Assembly (NCBI GenBank): GCA_937892545.1
Contig: CALAFO010000004.1
Location: 4,453-68,452 of the forward strand
DNA: 64,000 nucleotides
DNA from: Scatosoma sp002474405
GTDB lineage: Bacteria > Bacillota > Clostridia > Christensenellales > Borkfalkiaceae
Direction of reading: 5' to 3'
The notes beneath the pieces were generated by a model. The model saw only the letters and a program-made list of their open reading frames with translations. It was not told the origin of the DNA and ran no database searches. How positions within the stretch are numbered: the stretch's first letter is position 1; every line of letters starts with the position of its first letter. Made by a program: the position numbers and the translations under genes. Below, one piece after another: positions 42,575 through 51,918 of the stretch.

Positions 42575-42577
42575 GTG

Positions 42578-43246
42578 TTACCTCTTCAATAAATCGGGGC
42601 GTTTTTCCTTCGTAAGTTTCATCGCCGCCTGCCGCCGCCATTCGTCCACTTTCGCGTGGTCGCCCGAAGAAAGCACCTCCGGCACGCGCAGCCCCTTGTA
42701 TTCCTTGGGGCGGGTATACTGCGGATATTCCAGAAGATTATCCGAAAAGCTTTCGTCCACCAGCGAAGACGTGCTGATTACGCCGTCCACATAGCGGCAC
42801 ACGCAATCGCAAAGCACCATCGCCGGCAGCTCGCCGCCCGTCAGAACGTAATCGCCGATGGAAATTTCCTCGTCGATGAAAAGGTCGATCACGCGCTGAT
42901 CCACCCCCTCGTAATGCCCGCACAAAAGCACCAGCCTGTCGTAGGAAAGCAGCGAAAACACCTTCTGCTGCACCAGCGTTTCGCCCTTGGGCGAAAGATA
43001 AATGCGCCGCGCCTTGTGGTCGGGGTCCACCGCTTCGATGGCGCTGCCGATGGGCTGTGGCATCATCACCATGCCCGCGCCGCCGCCGAACGGATAATCG
43101 TCGCATTTCAGATGCTTGTCCTCGGTGTAATCGCGGATGTTCACCACGTTGATTTCCACTTTCCCCTGCTTCTGCGCCCTGCCTAAAATGCTCTCGTTCA
43201 GTGCGGAAAACATTTCGGGAAACAGCGTCAAAATATCGATTCTCAT
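42578..43246 (-). CDS. trmD: tRNA (guanine-37-N1)-methyltransferase
   Basis: The 222-residue protein has the SPOUT trefoil-knot motifs of TrmD: MRIDILTLFPEMF, L-L-C-G-H-Y-E-G-V-D-Q-R-V, E-I-S-I-G-D-Y-V-L-T-G-G-E-L-P-A and L-E-Y-P-Q-Y-T-R-P. It methylates G37 of tRNAs to keep the frame. rimM and rpsP are not next to it. It lies 21 bases after ftsY. Confidence 0.96.
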   Translation of the reverse strand: MRIDILTLFPEMFSALNESILGRAQKQGKVEINVVNIRDYTEDKHLKCDDYPFGGGAGMVMMPQPIGSAIEAVDPDHKARRIYLSPKGETLVQQKVFSLLSYDRLVLLCGHYEGVDQRVIDLFIDEEISIGDYVLTGGELPAMVLCDCVCRYVDGVISTSSLVDESFSDNLLEYPQYTRPKEYKGLRVPEVLSSGDHAKVDEWRRQAAMKLTKEKRPDLLKR

Positions 43247-43267
43247 AGCCGTTTTTTCCTTAAAATT

Positions 43268-44164
43268 TTACAAAATCGCGTCCACGAACGCCGCCGAATC
43301 GAATTTTTCCAGATCGCCGATTTTTTCGCCCACGCCCGCATACAGCACCGGCAACGAAAGTTCGTCCGCCAGCGAGAACACAAATCCGCCCTTCGCCGTA
43401 CCGTCCAGCTTGGTGATAATCAGCCCGTCCAGTTCCACGGCGTCGTCGAACGTTTTCGCCTGAGAAAGCGCGTTCTGCCCCGTCGTGGCGTCCAGCACCA
43501 GCAGTTTCAGAAAATCCGCGTCCGGGTATTCGCGCTCCACCACGCGGCTCATTTTTTCCAGTTCTTTCATCAGATTGTCTTTCACGTGCAATCTGCCCGC
43601 GGTATCGATAATCAGAACGTCCGTTTTCTTCGCTTTCGCGCTGGACACCGCGTCGAACACCACCGCGGAAGGGTCGCTTCCCTCTTCATGCCGCACGATG
43701 CGCACTTTCGCACGGTCCGCCCATACGGAAAGCTGTTCCGCCGCCGCCGCGCGGAAGGTATCCGCCGCCGCCACCGTAACGCTTTTTCCGTGAGAAATGT
43801 AATAATTCGCCAACTTGCCTATCGTGGTGGTTTTTCCCACGCCGTTCACACCCACCACCATAATCACGCAGGGAAACCCGATTTCGGGCACTTCGGCGTC
43901 GCGCAGCATGTTCGTAAGCACTTCTTTTAAAAGCCCCGTTACGTAATCGGCGTCTTTCAGGCGCTCCGCCATCGCGCGTTCTTTCACGCCCTCCACCACT
44001 TTTTCCGCCGTCGCCACGGATACGTCCGCGGAAATTAAAATTTCTTCCAGTTCCTCGTAAAATTCGTCGCCCAGCTTGTTTTTCGAAAACAGCATGCGCA
44101 TTTTCGTCGCCAGACCGTCTTTCGTCTTTTTCAGCGCGCCGAACAACTTCCCGAAAATTCCCAT
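43268..44164 (-). CDS. ftsY: Signal recognition particle receptor FtsY
   Basis: The 298-residue protein has the SRP-GTPase NG domain: N-terminal helices, G1 G-V-N-G-V-G-K-T-T-T (about 108-117), the D-T-F-R-A-A-A-A-E-Q-L insertion-box motif, D-T-A-G-R-L, and T-K-L-D-G-T-A-K-G-G. The acidic A domain of Gram-negative FtsY is absent, as usual in Bacillota. It receives SRP-ribosome complexes at the membrane. Encoded between smc and trmD. Confidence 0.96.
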   Translation of the reverse strand: MGIFGKLFGALKKTKDGLATKMRMLFSKNKLGDEFYEELEEILISADVSVATAEKVVEGVKERAMAERLKDADYVTGLLKEVLTNMLRDAEVPEIGFPCVIMVVGVNGVGKTTTIGKLANYYISHGKSVTVAAADTFRAAAAEQLSVWADRAKVRIVRHEEGSDPSAVVFDAVSSAKAKKTDVLIIDTAGRLHVKDNLMKELEKMSRVVEREYPDADFLKLLVLDATTGQNALSQAKTFDDAVELDGLIITKLDGTAKGGFVFSLADELSLPVLYAGVGEKIGDLEKFDSAAFVDAIL

Positions 44165-44196
44165 AATCTTTCCTTCCGATTTTCCTTTTCCGAAAG

Positions 44197-44228
44197 AAAT
44201 CGCCTTGTATTTTGCTGCAAGGCGATTT
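44197..44228. terminator. Hairpin between smc and ftsY (possible attenuator)
   Basis: Perfect stem AAATCGCCTTG / CAAGGCGATTT with a 10-base loop, followed on the minus strand by TTTC and on the plus strand by TTCC. It is placed in the 84-base gap of an otherwise tight leftward operon. Confidence 0.6.
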
Positions 44229-44248
44229 TTCCGGATACTGACTAAATG

Positions 44249-47200
44249 TTATTCCACGGTTCCTTCGCCAAGCTCTTTTTCCACTTCGCCCAGCTTCACC
44301 GATACTATCTTCGATACGCCCTTTTCCTGCATCGTTACCCCGAACAGCGCGTCCGACTGATTCATCGTAGGACGGCGGTGCGTAATCACGATGAACTGCG
44401 TTTCCTGCGCAAACCGTTTCAGATAGGAAGCGAAACGGTCCACGTTCGCCTCGTCCAGCGCTGCTTCGATTTCGTCCAGAATACAGAACGGCATCGGGCG
44501 GCACTTTAAAATGGCGAACAGAATGGCGATAGCGGTAAGCGCGCGTTCGCCGCCCGAAAGCAACGAAATTTTCGTAAGCTTCTTGCCGGGCGGGCACGCC
44601 ACGATTTCCACGCCCGCTTCCAGCGGATCCTCGCCTTCGATGTAATCCATCTGCAGTTCCGCGTTGCCGCCGCCGAAAAGCTCCTTGAAAGTAACCTTGA
44701 AGTTTTCATTGATGTCGTTGAATCCCTTGTCGAAAATTTTCAGCATTTCCGCGCGGATTTCGTCCAGCGCCTTCTGCAAATCGTCGATTGCTTTCTGCAA
44801 ATCGTCGCGCTGAATCACCATTTCGTCGTAATGCGCTTTTTCGTCGGCGTATTCTTCCACCGCGTTCAGATTCACGTTGCCCAGCAGCGTGATTTTTCTC
44901 TTCAGCGCGGAAATCAGCCCCGCCGCCTCGTCCGCGTTGAAATTCTCCGCTTTCAGGGCAAGGCACCCCTCGTAATCGATGCCGTACGCCTCTTCGATGC
45001 GCTGGCGCATGTTTTCGAGGTTGGTATCGATTTTACTGATTTCGATTTCGCACTTGTAACGCTTGTCCGTCTGCCGCGTCAGTTCTTCCTGCACCGCCGT
45101 ACGCTCTTCGTCCAGCTGTACCTGGCGCAGATTCAGCGCTTCTTTTTCCGCGGAAAGCGTGGCGATCTCGTCGTTGATCGCCTGCACGGCGGCTTTTTCT
45201 TCTTCCGTAAGTTCCGCCTGCTTCGCCCGCTCTTCCAGCTGCGTAAGCTCCGCATACGCGTTGGCTTTTTCGCGCTCCGTGGAAATAATGCGGGAAATCA
45301 GATCTTCCTTTTCCGCTTCGTAGCGCCTGATGTCCGCGTTGAAGCTTTCTATCTGCTTCTCCGCCGCCGCCTTTTCCACTTCCAGAGCGTGCAGTTTCGC
45401 GCTCTTTTCGTCGCGTTCCGTCTTGAACGCCTCGCACTGCGCGCGCTGTTTTTCCAGCGTCGCTTCCGCGCCCTGACGAAGCGCGTTCAGCTCTTCTTCG
45501 CTCTTGCCCGCATACGCTTCTTCGTCTCTCAGATGCGCCAGTTTTTCTTCGAACCCGCGCAGCGTTTCTTCGTATACGCCCACGTTGTTCTTCGCTTCTT
45601 CCGCTTCGGCGGCAAGCGAAATTTCGCGCTGAGAAAGCACCGCCAGTTCGTTCAGGGAGCCCTGATACTTCGCCCGCAGCGCGTTCACCGCCGCTTCCGC
45701 CTCCTCTTTGCCCTTTTCGCTTTCCGCAATGGCGGTTTTCAGCTTTTCGAGGTATTTCTGCTTCTTGACGATGTTTTCGCGGCACTCTTCTATCTTGCGC
45801 TCGCCCGAAAGCACGCCGGCACCGCTCTTCTGCTGACGGCTGCCGCCCGTCATTGCGCCGCTGGTGCTCACGATGTCGCCGTCCAGCGTTACGATTTTAA
45901 ACATGTTGCCGTACTTTTTGGCAATCGCCGTGGCGTTGTACACCGTATCGCAGATCAGCGTGTTGCCCAGCAGGTTTGTTACCACGTTATAATAATAATC
46001 GTCGTAACGGATCAGTTCCGTGGCAAGCCCTATCGCGCCCTTTTCGTTTACGGCGCGCTGCGCTTCGCGGCTGTCCGGGCGCGGCTTCATGCCGCTTACG
46101 GGCAGGAACGTTACCACGCCGCCGCCCGTGCGTTTCAGGTATTCGATTAAGATACGCGCGTCGTCCTGCGTGGGCGTTACAACGTTCTGCGTCGCCGCCC
46201 CCAGCGCCACTTCGAAAGCAAGCTCGTATTTCTGGTCGGTATGAATAATGTCCGCAATCGTGCCCTTCACGTGGCTGCCCACTTCGGGGTTGGTTTTCGC
46301 CACAGAAAGCAGACGGCGCACCGAATCTTTGTACCCCTCGTAGCGGTTCTTGATGCCCACGTACATTTCCAACGAATCTTTCAGCGAAGAAATCTGCCCG
46401 CCCACGCTGAAAAGTTCCTGATTGAAATTGTTGATGGTCAGCTGCATATCGCGGATTTCTTCTTCCCGCTCCGCCAGCTCTTTTTCGCCGCCCGAAGTAA
46501 ACTCTTTCAGTTTTTTCAGGTCTTTCCGCACGCCTTCCAGCTCTTCGTTCAGCTTTTCGCGGCGCGCGTTTTCCTTTTGCAGCGCGGCTTTCAGTTCGGC
46601 GATTCTGTCCTCCGCCGCCTGCTTCTGCGCCGTCAGCGAACCCTGATTTTTCTTGATTTCCGAAAGGTTTTCCGCCGAGGAAAGCTGGCTTTGCCGATTT
46701 TCGTCGGAAAGCCGTTCGAACACGTCGATTTTGCCCGTCAGCGCCTTGATCGCCTGCGACAATAAATCGGTTTCGTTGTCGATTTCCGCAATGCGCGTTT
46801 CGCCCTTCTGAATCGCGGTTTTCGCCGCCGCCACAAGGTCGGCAAGCTCGCCCGTGCGGTTTTTGCCGTTTTCGAGGAATTCTTCCGCCGCGGTAATCTG
46901 GCTCTTGTACGTGGAAATCTTTTCTCGCACCAGCTTCCATTCGCCGTCTTTCCGCTCGTTCCCTACAGAAAGTTCCACGCGGCGGTCGTTCAGCTCCGTC
47001 AGTTTCAAATCGGCTTCGGCGGACTTTTTGCGGTTGTCCTCGTAGCTCTTGTTCAAAAGCTCCGCCTGCGTATTCAGCGAAATGATTTTATCGGAATACC
47101 CCGCCACGCGTTCGCGGAATTTGTTCTTTTCGCCTTCCGCGCCGTCGTATTTATACACGTATGTATTCACTTCGTTGTACTTCAGCGATTCCGAATACTC

Positions 47201-47848
47201 GCGGTATTCTCTCGCCGCGTCCGCCTGTTTGGAAAGCGGTCCCAGCCTCCGCTCGGCTTCTTCGATGCGCTGCACGTAAATAAACAGATTGTTTTTGGAA
47301 GAATCGATTTTCCGTTCGATTTCTTCCTTGCGCGATTTGTACACCATCAAGCCCGTGGCTTCTTCGAAAATCAGCCGCCGGTCTTCGGGCTTCGCGTTCA
47401 TGATCTGCTCCACTTTGCCCTGCCCGATGATGGAATAGCCCTCTTTGCCGAGCCCTATGCCGTGGAAGAGCCGCACGATGTCTTTCAGACGGGAAGCCTG
47501 CCCGTTGATGAAATAACCGCTGTTGCCGTTTCTGTCCAGACGGCGCGTCATCGCCACTTCGGTTACGTCAAGGTCGAATATTTTATTCGTATTGTCGAAC
47601 ACAAGCGTTACTTCGCAGCTCGACTGCGGCTTTCTCGATTGCGTTCCGCCGAAAATCACGTCCTGCATGTTTCCGCCGCGAAGCGCGCGGGCGGATTGCT
47701 CGCCCAGCACCCAGCGCACGGCGTCCGCCACGTTCGATTTGCCGCACCCGTTCGGTCCTACGATACAGGTAACGCCGTCGTCGAAACGGATGGTGGTTTT
47801 ATCCGCGAAGGATTTAAACCCCGAAAGTTGTATTTCCTTTAAATCCAC
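44249..47848 (-). CDS. smc: Chromosome segregation protein SMC
   Basis: The full-length 1199-residue SMC has an N-terminal ATP head (F-K-S-F-A-D, Walker A G-P-N-G-C-G-K-S-N at about 32-40, the Q-loop region), two long coiled coils (about 165-500 and 690-1030), a hinge (about 515-680, with V-K-G-T-I-A-D-I-I and G-A-M-T-G-G-S at its end), and a C-terminal head with L-L-S-G-G-E-R-A-L-T-A signature and C-I-L-D-E-I-E-A-A-L-D-E-A-N Walker B. The start is GTG at 47848, nine bases after GGAG. With ScpA/ScpB (not here) it forms the condensin complex. Confidence 0.97.
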   Translation of the reverse strand: MDLKEIQLSGFKSFADKTTIRFDDGVTCIVGPNGCGKSNVADAVRWVLGEQSARALRGGNMQDVIFGGTQSRKPQSSCEVTLVFDNTNKIFDLDVTEVAMTRRLDRNGNSGYFINGQASRLKDIVRLFHGIGLGKEGYSIIGQGKVEQIMNAKPEDRRLIFEEATGLMVYKSRKEEIERKIDSSKNNLFIYVQRIEEAERRLGPLSKQADAAREYREYSESLKYNEVNTYVYKYDGAEGEKNKFRERVAGYSDKIISLNTQAELLNKSYEDNRKKSAEADLKLTELNDRRVELSVGNERKDGEWKLVREKISTYKSQITAAEEFLENGKNRTGELADLVAAAKTAIQKGETRIAEIDNETDLLSQAIKALTGKIDVFERLSDENRQSQLSSAENLSEIKKNQGSLTAQKQAAEDRIAELKAALQKENARREKLNEELEGVRKDLKKLKEFTSGGEKELAEREEEIRDMQLTINNFNQELFSVGGQISSLKDSLEMYVGIKNRYEGYKDSVRRLLSVAKTNPEVGSHVKGTIADIIHTDQKYELAFEVALGAATQNVVTPTQDDARILIEYLKRTGGGVVTFLPVSGMKPRPDSREAQRAVNEKGAIGLATELIRYDDYYYNVVTNLLGNTLICDTVYNATAIAKKYGNMFKIVTLDGDIVSTSGAMTGGSRQQKSGAGVLSGERKIEECRENIVKKQKYLEKLKTAIAESEKGKEEAEAAVNALRAKYQGSLNELAVLSQREISLAAEAEEAKNNVGVYEETLRGFEEKLAHLRDEEAYAGKSEEELNALRQGAEATLEKQRAQCEAFKTERDEKSAKLHALEVEKAAAEKQIESFNADIRRYEAEKEDLISRIISTEREKANAYAELTQLEERAKQAELTEEEKAAVQAINDEIATLSAEKEALNLRQVQLDEERTAVQEELTRQTDKRYKCEIEISKIDTNLENMRQRIEEAYGIDYEGCLALKAENFNADEAAGLISALKRKITLLGNVNLNAVEEYADEKAHYDEMVIQRDDLQKAIDDLQKALDEIRAEMLKIFDKGFNDINENFKVTFKELFGGGNAELQMDYIEGEDPLEAGVEIVACPPGKKLTKISLLSGGERALTAIAILFAILKCRPMPFCILDEIEAALDEANVDRFASYLKRFAQETQFIVITHRRPTMNQSDALFGVTMQEKGVSKIVSVKLGEVEKELGEGTVE

Positions 47849-47897
47849 AGATTTCTTCTCCTTGAAAATCTCGTTATTTGTATTTTTGATTGCGTCG

Positions 47898-48575
47898 TCA
47901 TTGCTGCGCCCGCAAAACGTCCAGCAGCCGCTTCGCCGCGGCTATTTCCGCTTCCTGAATGGTTTTTCCCTCCGCTTCCGCGGCGATTCCGCGCGCGCTC
48001 GCTCGCACCGCAAACGTGGGATTGTTGTCCGCGCCTTTTTTTTCAAGCGTCTCGTACACGGGCAACGGTTCTCCGTTTTTTTGCAGAAGCTCCTGCAATT
48101 CGTTCCGGTAACTTTGGTCGTCGCCCGGTTCCACGTTGGCAAAGATAAACGCTTTCGCGTTTTCGTACCCGTCGCCCGCGGCGCCGTTCCCGTCCAGATA
48201 AATCGCCGCGATCACGCTCTCCACCAGACTGGATTTGGCTTTCTTCCCCGTATTCGCGGCGGAACCGCAAATCAGAAAAAGTTCGGTAAGTTTCAGCTTG
48301 TCCGCCGCCCGTTCCAGCGCCGGTTTCGCCACATATCTTTGCCTGAGCGCCGTCATTTCTCCTTCCGAAAGCTTCGGCTTTGCCGCGTACAGCTTTTCGG
48401 AAACGGCAAGTTCCAGCACCGCGTCCCCCAAAAATTCCAGCCGCTCGTTGCTTTCGCAACCCGTTTTGTTCGAAAGAGAAACGTGCGTGAACGCCGTAAT
48501 CAGCAGATTTTTATCTTTAAACGTGTAATTCAGCCGTTTTTCCGCTTCTTGCGTCGGAAATTTCTCTCTGTTCAC
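47898..48575 (-). CDS. rnc: Ribonuclease III
   Basis: The 225-residue protein has the RNase III signature (N-E-R-L-E-F-L-G-D-A-V-L-E-L, about 43-55), the second acidic patch E-S-V-I-A-A-I-Y-L-D, and a C-terminal double-stranded RNA binding domain (about 155-225). GTG start at 48575 overlaps the plsX stop by 4 bases (GTGA). It cuts double-stranded RNA in rRNA maturation. acpP, often between plsX and rnc, is not present. Confidence 0.96.
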   Translation of the reverse strand: MNREKFPTQEAEKRLNYTFKDKNLLITAFTHVSLSNKTGCESNERLEFLGDAVLELAVSEKLYAAKPKLSEGEMTALRQRYVAKPALERAADKLKLTELFLICGSAANTGKKAKSSLVESVIAAIYLDGNGAAGDGYENAKAFIFANVEPGDDQSYRNELQELLQKNGEPLPVYETLEKKGADNNPTFAVRASARGIAAEAEGKTIQEAEIAAAKRLLDVLRAQQ

Positions 48576-49627
48576 GCTTCCTTATCCTCCGCCGCGCTTT
48601 CCGGCGCGCCGTTTTCCTCGGTTGCCGCGTTCTTTTCCAGAAGCGCTTCTATCTTTTCCGTCAATCCGCCCCGCACGGCGTTCATCGCCTGCGAAATGCA
48701 CACCGAAAATCCGTACGCTTTCGAATTGCCGTGCGCCTTGATGACGGGCTTTGTCAGCCCTAAAAACACCGCGCCGCCCATCGTTTCGTAATCGGCGGAC
48801 TTTTTCACGGCTTTCACCACGTCCATCACCGTCAGCGCGCGAATCTTCGCGAAAAGATTCTTTTTGAATTCGCGCTTTAAAATGCCGCTGATCGCCTTGC
48901 CGCAGCCTTCGATGGATTTCAGCGCGATATTGCCCGTGTAGCCGTCGCTCACCACAATATCCGCGTCGCCGTACATGATGTCTCTGCCTTCCACGTTTCC
49001 CACGTAATTGATGCCCGCCGTGTGTTTCAACAGCTTGTTGGCTTCGCGGTGCATTTCGTCGCCCTTGTGGTCCTCCGTGCCGTTGTTTAAAAGCCCCACT
49101 TTCGCGTTCTTCCACCCGTACACCGCCTCCGCGTACGCCGAAGCCATCAGCGCGAAATGCACAAGGTTCACGCTTTTGCATTCGAGGTTCGCTCCGCAGT
49201 CGCAAAGCAGCGTGCCGCGCCCCGAAAAATCGGGGATTCTGGGGCAGAGCGCGGGGCGCGAAACGCCCTTGATTCTGCCGAGCGTCAATACGCCCGCCGT
49301 CAGCACCGCGCCCGTGGCGCCGCTCGATACCACCGCGTCCGCTTTGCCCTCTTTTAAAAGGCGGAACGCCGTTACGGTGGAAGAATCTTTCTTCGTGCGC
49401 ACCGCCTTGGTAGGAATTTCGTCGTTCGTAATCACTTCGGGCGCATGCATGATCTCCACGCGCGAAGAATCGTATGTATAGGCGGAAAGTTCTTTTTTCA
49501 AAGCCTCTTCGTCGCCGCAAAGCACCGCAAACAGCTCCTTGTCGTTTTTCAGAGCCTCCACCGTGCCTTTCACCTGTTCTTTCGGCGCAAAATCGCCGCC
49601 CATCGCGTCTATCGCTATTTTTATCAT
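48572..49627 (-). CDS. plsX: Phosphate acyltransferase PlsX
   Basis: The 351-residue protein starts MIKIAIDAMGGDFAPKEQVK and keeps the PlsX motifs S-S-G-A-T-G-A-V-L, D-C-G-A-N, L-L-N-N-G-T-E, G-N-V-E-G-R-D and V-V-S-D-G-Y-T-G-N-I-A-L-K. It makes acyl-phosphate from acyl-ACP, the first step of phospholipid synthesis in Gram-positives, and feeds PlsY. A 20-residue Glu/Ala tail is extra. AAGGA precedes the ATG. It is the first gene of the block that runs to yraN. Confidence 0.96.
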   Translation of the reverse strand: MIKIAIDAMGGDFAPKEQVKGTVEALKNDKELFAVLCGDEEALKKELSAYTYDSSRVEIMHAPEVITNDEIPTKAVRTKKDSSTVTAFRLLKEGKADAVVSSGATGAVLTAGVLTLGRIKGVSRPALCPRIPDFSGRGTLLCDCGANLECKSVNLVHFALMASAYAEAVYGWKNAKVGLLNNGTEDHKGDEMHREANKLLKHTAGINYVGNVEGRDIMYGDADIVVSDGYTGNIALKSIEGCGKAISGILKREFKKNLFAKIRALTVMDVVKAVKKSADYETMGGAVFLGLTKPVIKAHGNSKAYGFSVCISQAMNAVRGGLTEKIEALLEKNAATEENGAPESAAEDKEA

Positions 49628-49642
49628 ATCGTGATTTCCTTC

Positions 49643-49919
49643 AAGCTTTGCTTGATTCGTAACGGACTGTTACTTTTTTTGTTTTTCAACGGCTCACTGC
49701 CTTGCAGGCTTCGCCTGTTTCGTAACGGACTGTTACTTTTCCGTTTTTATCAGCTCACTGCCTTTCAACTATACCTTATTTACGCCCCATAACCGATAAA
49801 ATCGGAGAGTGCAGGCTTCGCCTGTTTCGTAACGGATTGTTACTCTTCCGTTTTTAACGGCTCATTGCCTTGCAACTATACCTTATTCACACCCCATAGC
49901 CGATAAAATCGGAGAGTGG
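49643..49919. repeat. Tandem palindromic repeats upstream of plsX
   Basis: Three units: a partial one (49643-49703) and two complete ones of about 108 bases (49704-49811 and 49812-49919, near-identical). Each full unit contains three small hairpins: CAGGC-TTC-GCCTG, GTAAC-GGACT-GTTAC and CCGAT-AAA-ATCGG, joined by conserved sequence such as CTATACCTTATT. The layout resembles REP/MITE-type intergenic elements. The rest of the 402-base gap (49920-50029) holds no gene that I can support. Confidence 0.75.
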
Positions 49920-50029
49920 TGCAGATTTTTGCCGTACCGAGTACGCCCGCCGCGAGTTTACCGAGCGTAAATGAGCAAGGGCGCACGCAGGCACGACGAA
50001 AATATGTGCCGCTATACGATTTTAGTTCG

Positions 50030-51424
50030 TTAAAACAACAAGTTAGATACGGTACGGGGGAACGGAATAACGTCGCGGATATTCGTAACGCCCGTCAGAT
50101 ACATAATCATGCGTTCGAAGCCTAAGCCGTAGCCGCTGTGCGTAACGCCGCCGTACTTTCTCAAATCGAGATACCAGGAATAATCTTCGGGTTTCATGCC
50201 CAGTTCCACAATGCGGTTGTATAACTTTTCGTAGTTTTCCTCGCGCTGCGAACCGCCGATCAGCTCCCCGATGCCGGGCACCAGCAAATCCGCCGCCGCC
50301 ACCGTTTTGCCGTCGTCGTTCTGCTTCATGTAAAACGCCTTGATTTCCTTGGGATAATCGGTCAGGAACACAGGCTTTTTAAACACGGTTTCCGTCAGAT
50401 ACCGCTCGTGCTCGCTCTGCAAATCTTTGCCCCAGAAAATATTCTTGTCGTCGAATTCGTTCGCATGCTCTTTTAAAATCTCAATCGCCTCGGTGTACGG
50501 CAACCGCACGAAATCGTTTTCCGTAACGTTTTTCAGCCGTTCCAGAAGTCCCGTATCCACAAATTTATTCAGAAATTCCAGCTCGTCTTTGCAGGTCTCG
50601 CCGACGTACGAAATAATGTATTTCACCATCGCTTCCGCCACGTCCATATCCCCCGCAAGGTCGCAGAACGCCATTTCCGGCTCTATCATCCAGAATTCCG
50701 CCGCATGCCGCGCCGTGTTGGAATGTTCCGCGCGGAACGTCGGTCCGAACGTGTACACGTTGGAAAAAGCCATCGCGTATGTTTCAACGTTCAGCTGTCC
50801 CGAAACGGTAAGCGAAGCCTTCTTCCCGAAGAAATCCTGCTTATAATCGGGCGCCTTGCCGCTCTTAGCCAGCTCTTCGAGGGGCAGCGTGGTTACCTGA
50901 AACATCGCGCCCGCGCCTTCGCAGTCGCTGCCCGTAATAATGGGCGTATGCACGTACACAAACCCGCGCTCGTTGAAAAACTTATGAATGGCGAACGCCG
51001 CTTCGCTGCGGATTTTAAACACCGCCGAAAAGAGGTTCGTCCGCGGGCGGAGATGCGCGATTTCCCGTAAAAATTCCACGGAATGGCGCTTTTTCTGCAG
51101 CGGATAATCGGGCGAAGATTCCCCTTCCACCACGATTTTTTTCGCCTTGATTTCGTAAGGCTGCTTATTTTCGGGCGTGGCTACCACTTCGCCCGTAACG
51201 AAAATCGCCGCGCCCACGTTCTGATGCGCTATCTCGTCGTAATTTTCCAGCGTGGCGCGCTCAAACACGATCTGCGTGTTTTTAAAGCAGCTGCCGTCGG
51301 AAAGTTCGATAAATCCGAACGCCTTGGAATCGCGCACCGTCTTGATCCAGCCGGCAACGCCAACCGTTTTGCCCGCGTACGCCGCTACGTCCGCGGCGAT
51401 TTTTTTCAGTTCGATTCTGTCCAT
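50030..51424 (-). CDS. asnS: Asparaginyl-tRNA synthetase
   Basis: The 464-residue class IIb synthetase has an N-terminal OB fold (G-V-A-G-W-I-K-T-V-R-D-S-K-A-F-G-F-I), motif 2 with F-R-A-E-H-S-N-T-A-R-H-A-A-E-F-W-M-I-E-P-E and motif 3 G-L-G-F-E-R-M-I-M-Y-L-T-G. The N-terminal sequence and motif 2 (H-A-A-E-F-W) fit AsnS rather than AspS. It charges tRNA-Asn. No T-box is possible in its short leader of about 60 bases. It is isolated from both neighbours by repeat clusters. Confidence 0.96.
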   Translation of the reverse strand: MDRIELKKIAADVAAYAGKTVGVAGWIKTVRDSKAFGFIELSDGSCFKNTQIVFERATLENYDEIAHQNVGAAIFVTGEVVATPENKQPYEIKAKKIVVEGESSPDYPLQKKRHSVEFLREIAHLRPRTNLFSAVFKIRSEAAFAIHKFFNERGFVYVHTPIITGSDCEGAGAMFQVTTLPLEELAKSGKAPDYKQDFFGKKASLTVSGQLNVETYAMAFSNVYTFGPTFRAEHSNTARHAAEFWMIEPEMAFCDLAGDMDVAEAMVKYIISYVGETCKDELEFLNKFVDTGLLERLKNVTENDFVRLPYTEAIEILKEHANEFDDKNIFWGKDLQSEHERYLTETVFKKPVFLTDYPKEIKAFYMKQNDDGKTVAAADLLVPGIGELIGGSQREENYEKLYNRIVELGMKPEDYSWYLDLRKYGGVTHSGYGLGFERMIMYLTGVTNIRDVIPFPRTVSNLLF

Positions 51425-51488
51425 AATCGTCTTTCTCCCGTACCGCGACTCTTCGCCGCGGCAAGTCGTATGATATTTATACCTTAGT

Positions 51489-51517
51489 ATTATAACATTT
51501 TTTCAAAGAAAACACAA
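51489..51517 (-). promoter_or_regulatory. Promoter of asnS
   Basis: Minus strand: TTGTGT (51512-51517), 17-base spacer, TATAAT (51489-51494), 65 bases before the start codon. Confidence 0.75.
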
Positions 51518-51701
51518 TCGTTTCGCGGAAAAAAGTTTGCACTTTTCGATTTTTCGAAAAAAATATTTTATAATTCTTTATCGATTCCGGTCGAAGCGTT
51601 GTATTTTCCGGCGATTTTCACGGTATTTTTTCCTCGCGCCGTCATCGGAAAACGCTTTCACCCGCCACCCGTCTGTTTTTTTACAAAGCGAAGCCATCTC
51701 T

Positions 51702-51890
51702 TTGCTTTCCCCTTCGGGCAGGCTCCGCCTGTTCCGTTAAGCCGGCATTATTCTTGCTTTCCCCTTTGGGCAGGCTTCGCCTGCTCCGTAACGGCTTGTC
51801 GCTTATCGTTTGTATTTTTAGTTTTTGCCTTTGATATACCCCTTGCTTTCCCCTTTGGGGAAAGTGGCGCGCAGCGCCGATAGAGGTCAA
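51702..51890. repeat. Palindromic repeat cluster between asnS and the VanW gene
   Basis: Three copies of a TTGCTTTCCCCTT(T/C)GGG core begin at about 51702, 51753 and 51843. The first two continue with GCAGGC-T(C/T)C-GCCTG and CCGT(A)A, the same hairpin and tail as in the repeats before plsX. The third ends in GGGGAAAGTGGCGCGCAGCGCC, which makes a long stem with its own TTTCCCC. The surrounding 494-base gap (51425-51918) contains the asnS promoter and no gene. Confidence 0.7.
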
Positions 51891-51918
51891 TTTAAAATGC
51901 GGCGTCGCATACTTTATT

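Noticed and set aside
44831..46150. A 439-codon plus-strand frame opposite smc
   Set aside because: Antisense to the SMC coiled coil; the Phe/Arg/Leu-rich content reflects the repetitive Glu/Lys/Ala codons on the other strand.
49643..49919. Possible CRISPR array
   Set aside because: Units are tandem without unique spacers, and each unit contains several hairpins; no cas genes nearby.
51425..51488. T-box leader before asnS
   Set aside because: The leader from the predicted start is only about 60 bases, too short for a T-box, and no T-box sequence is visible.
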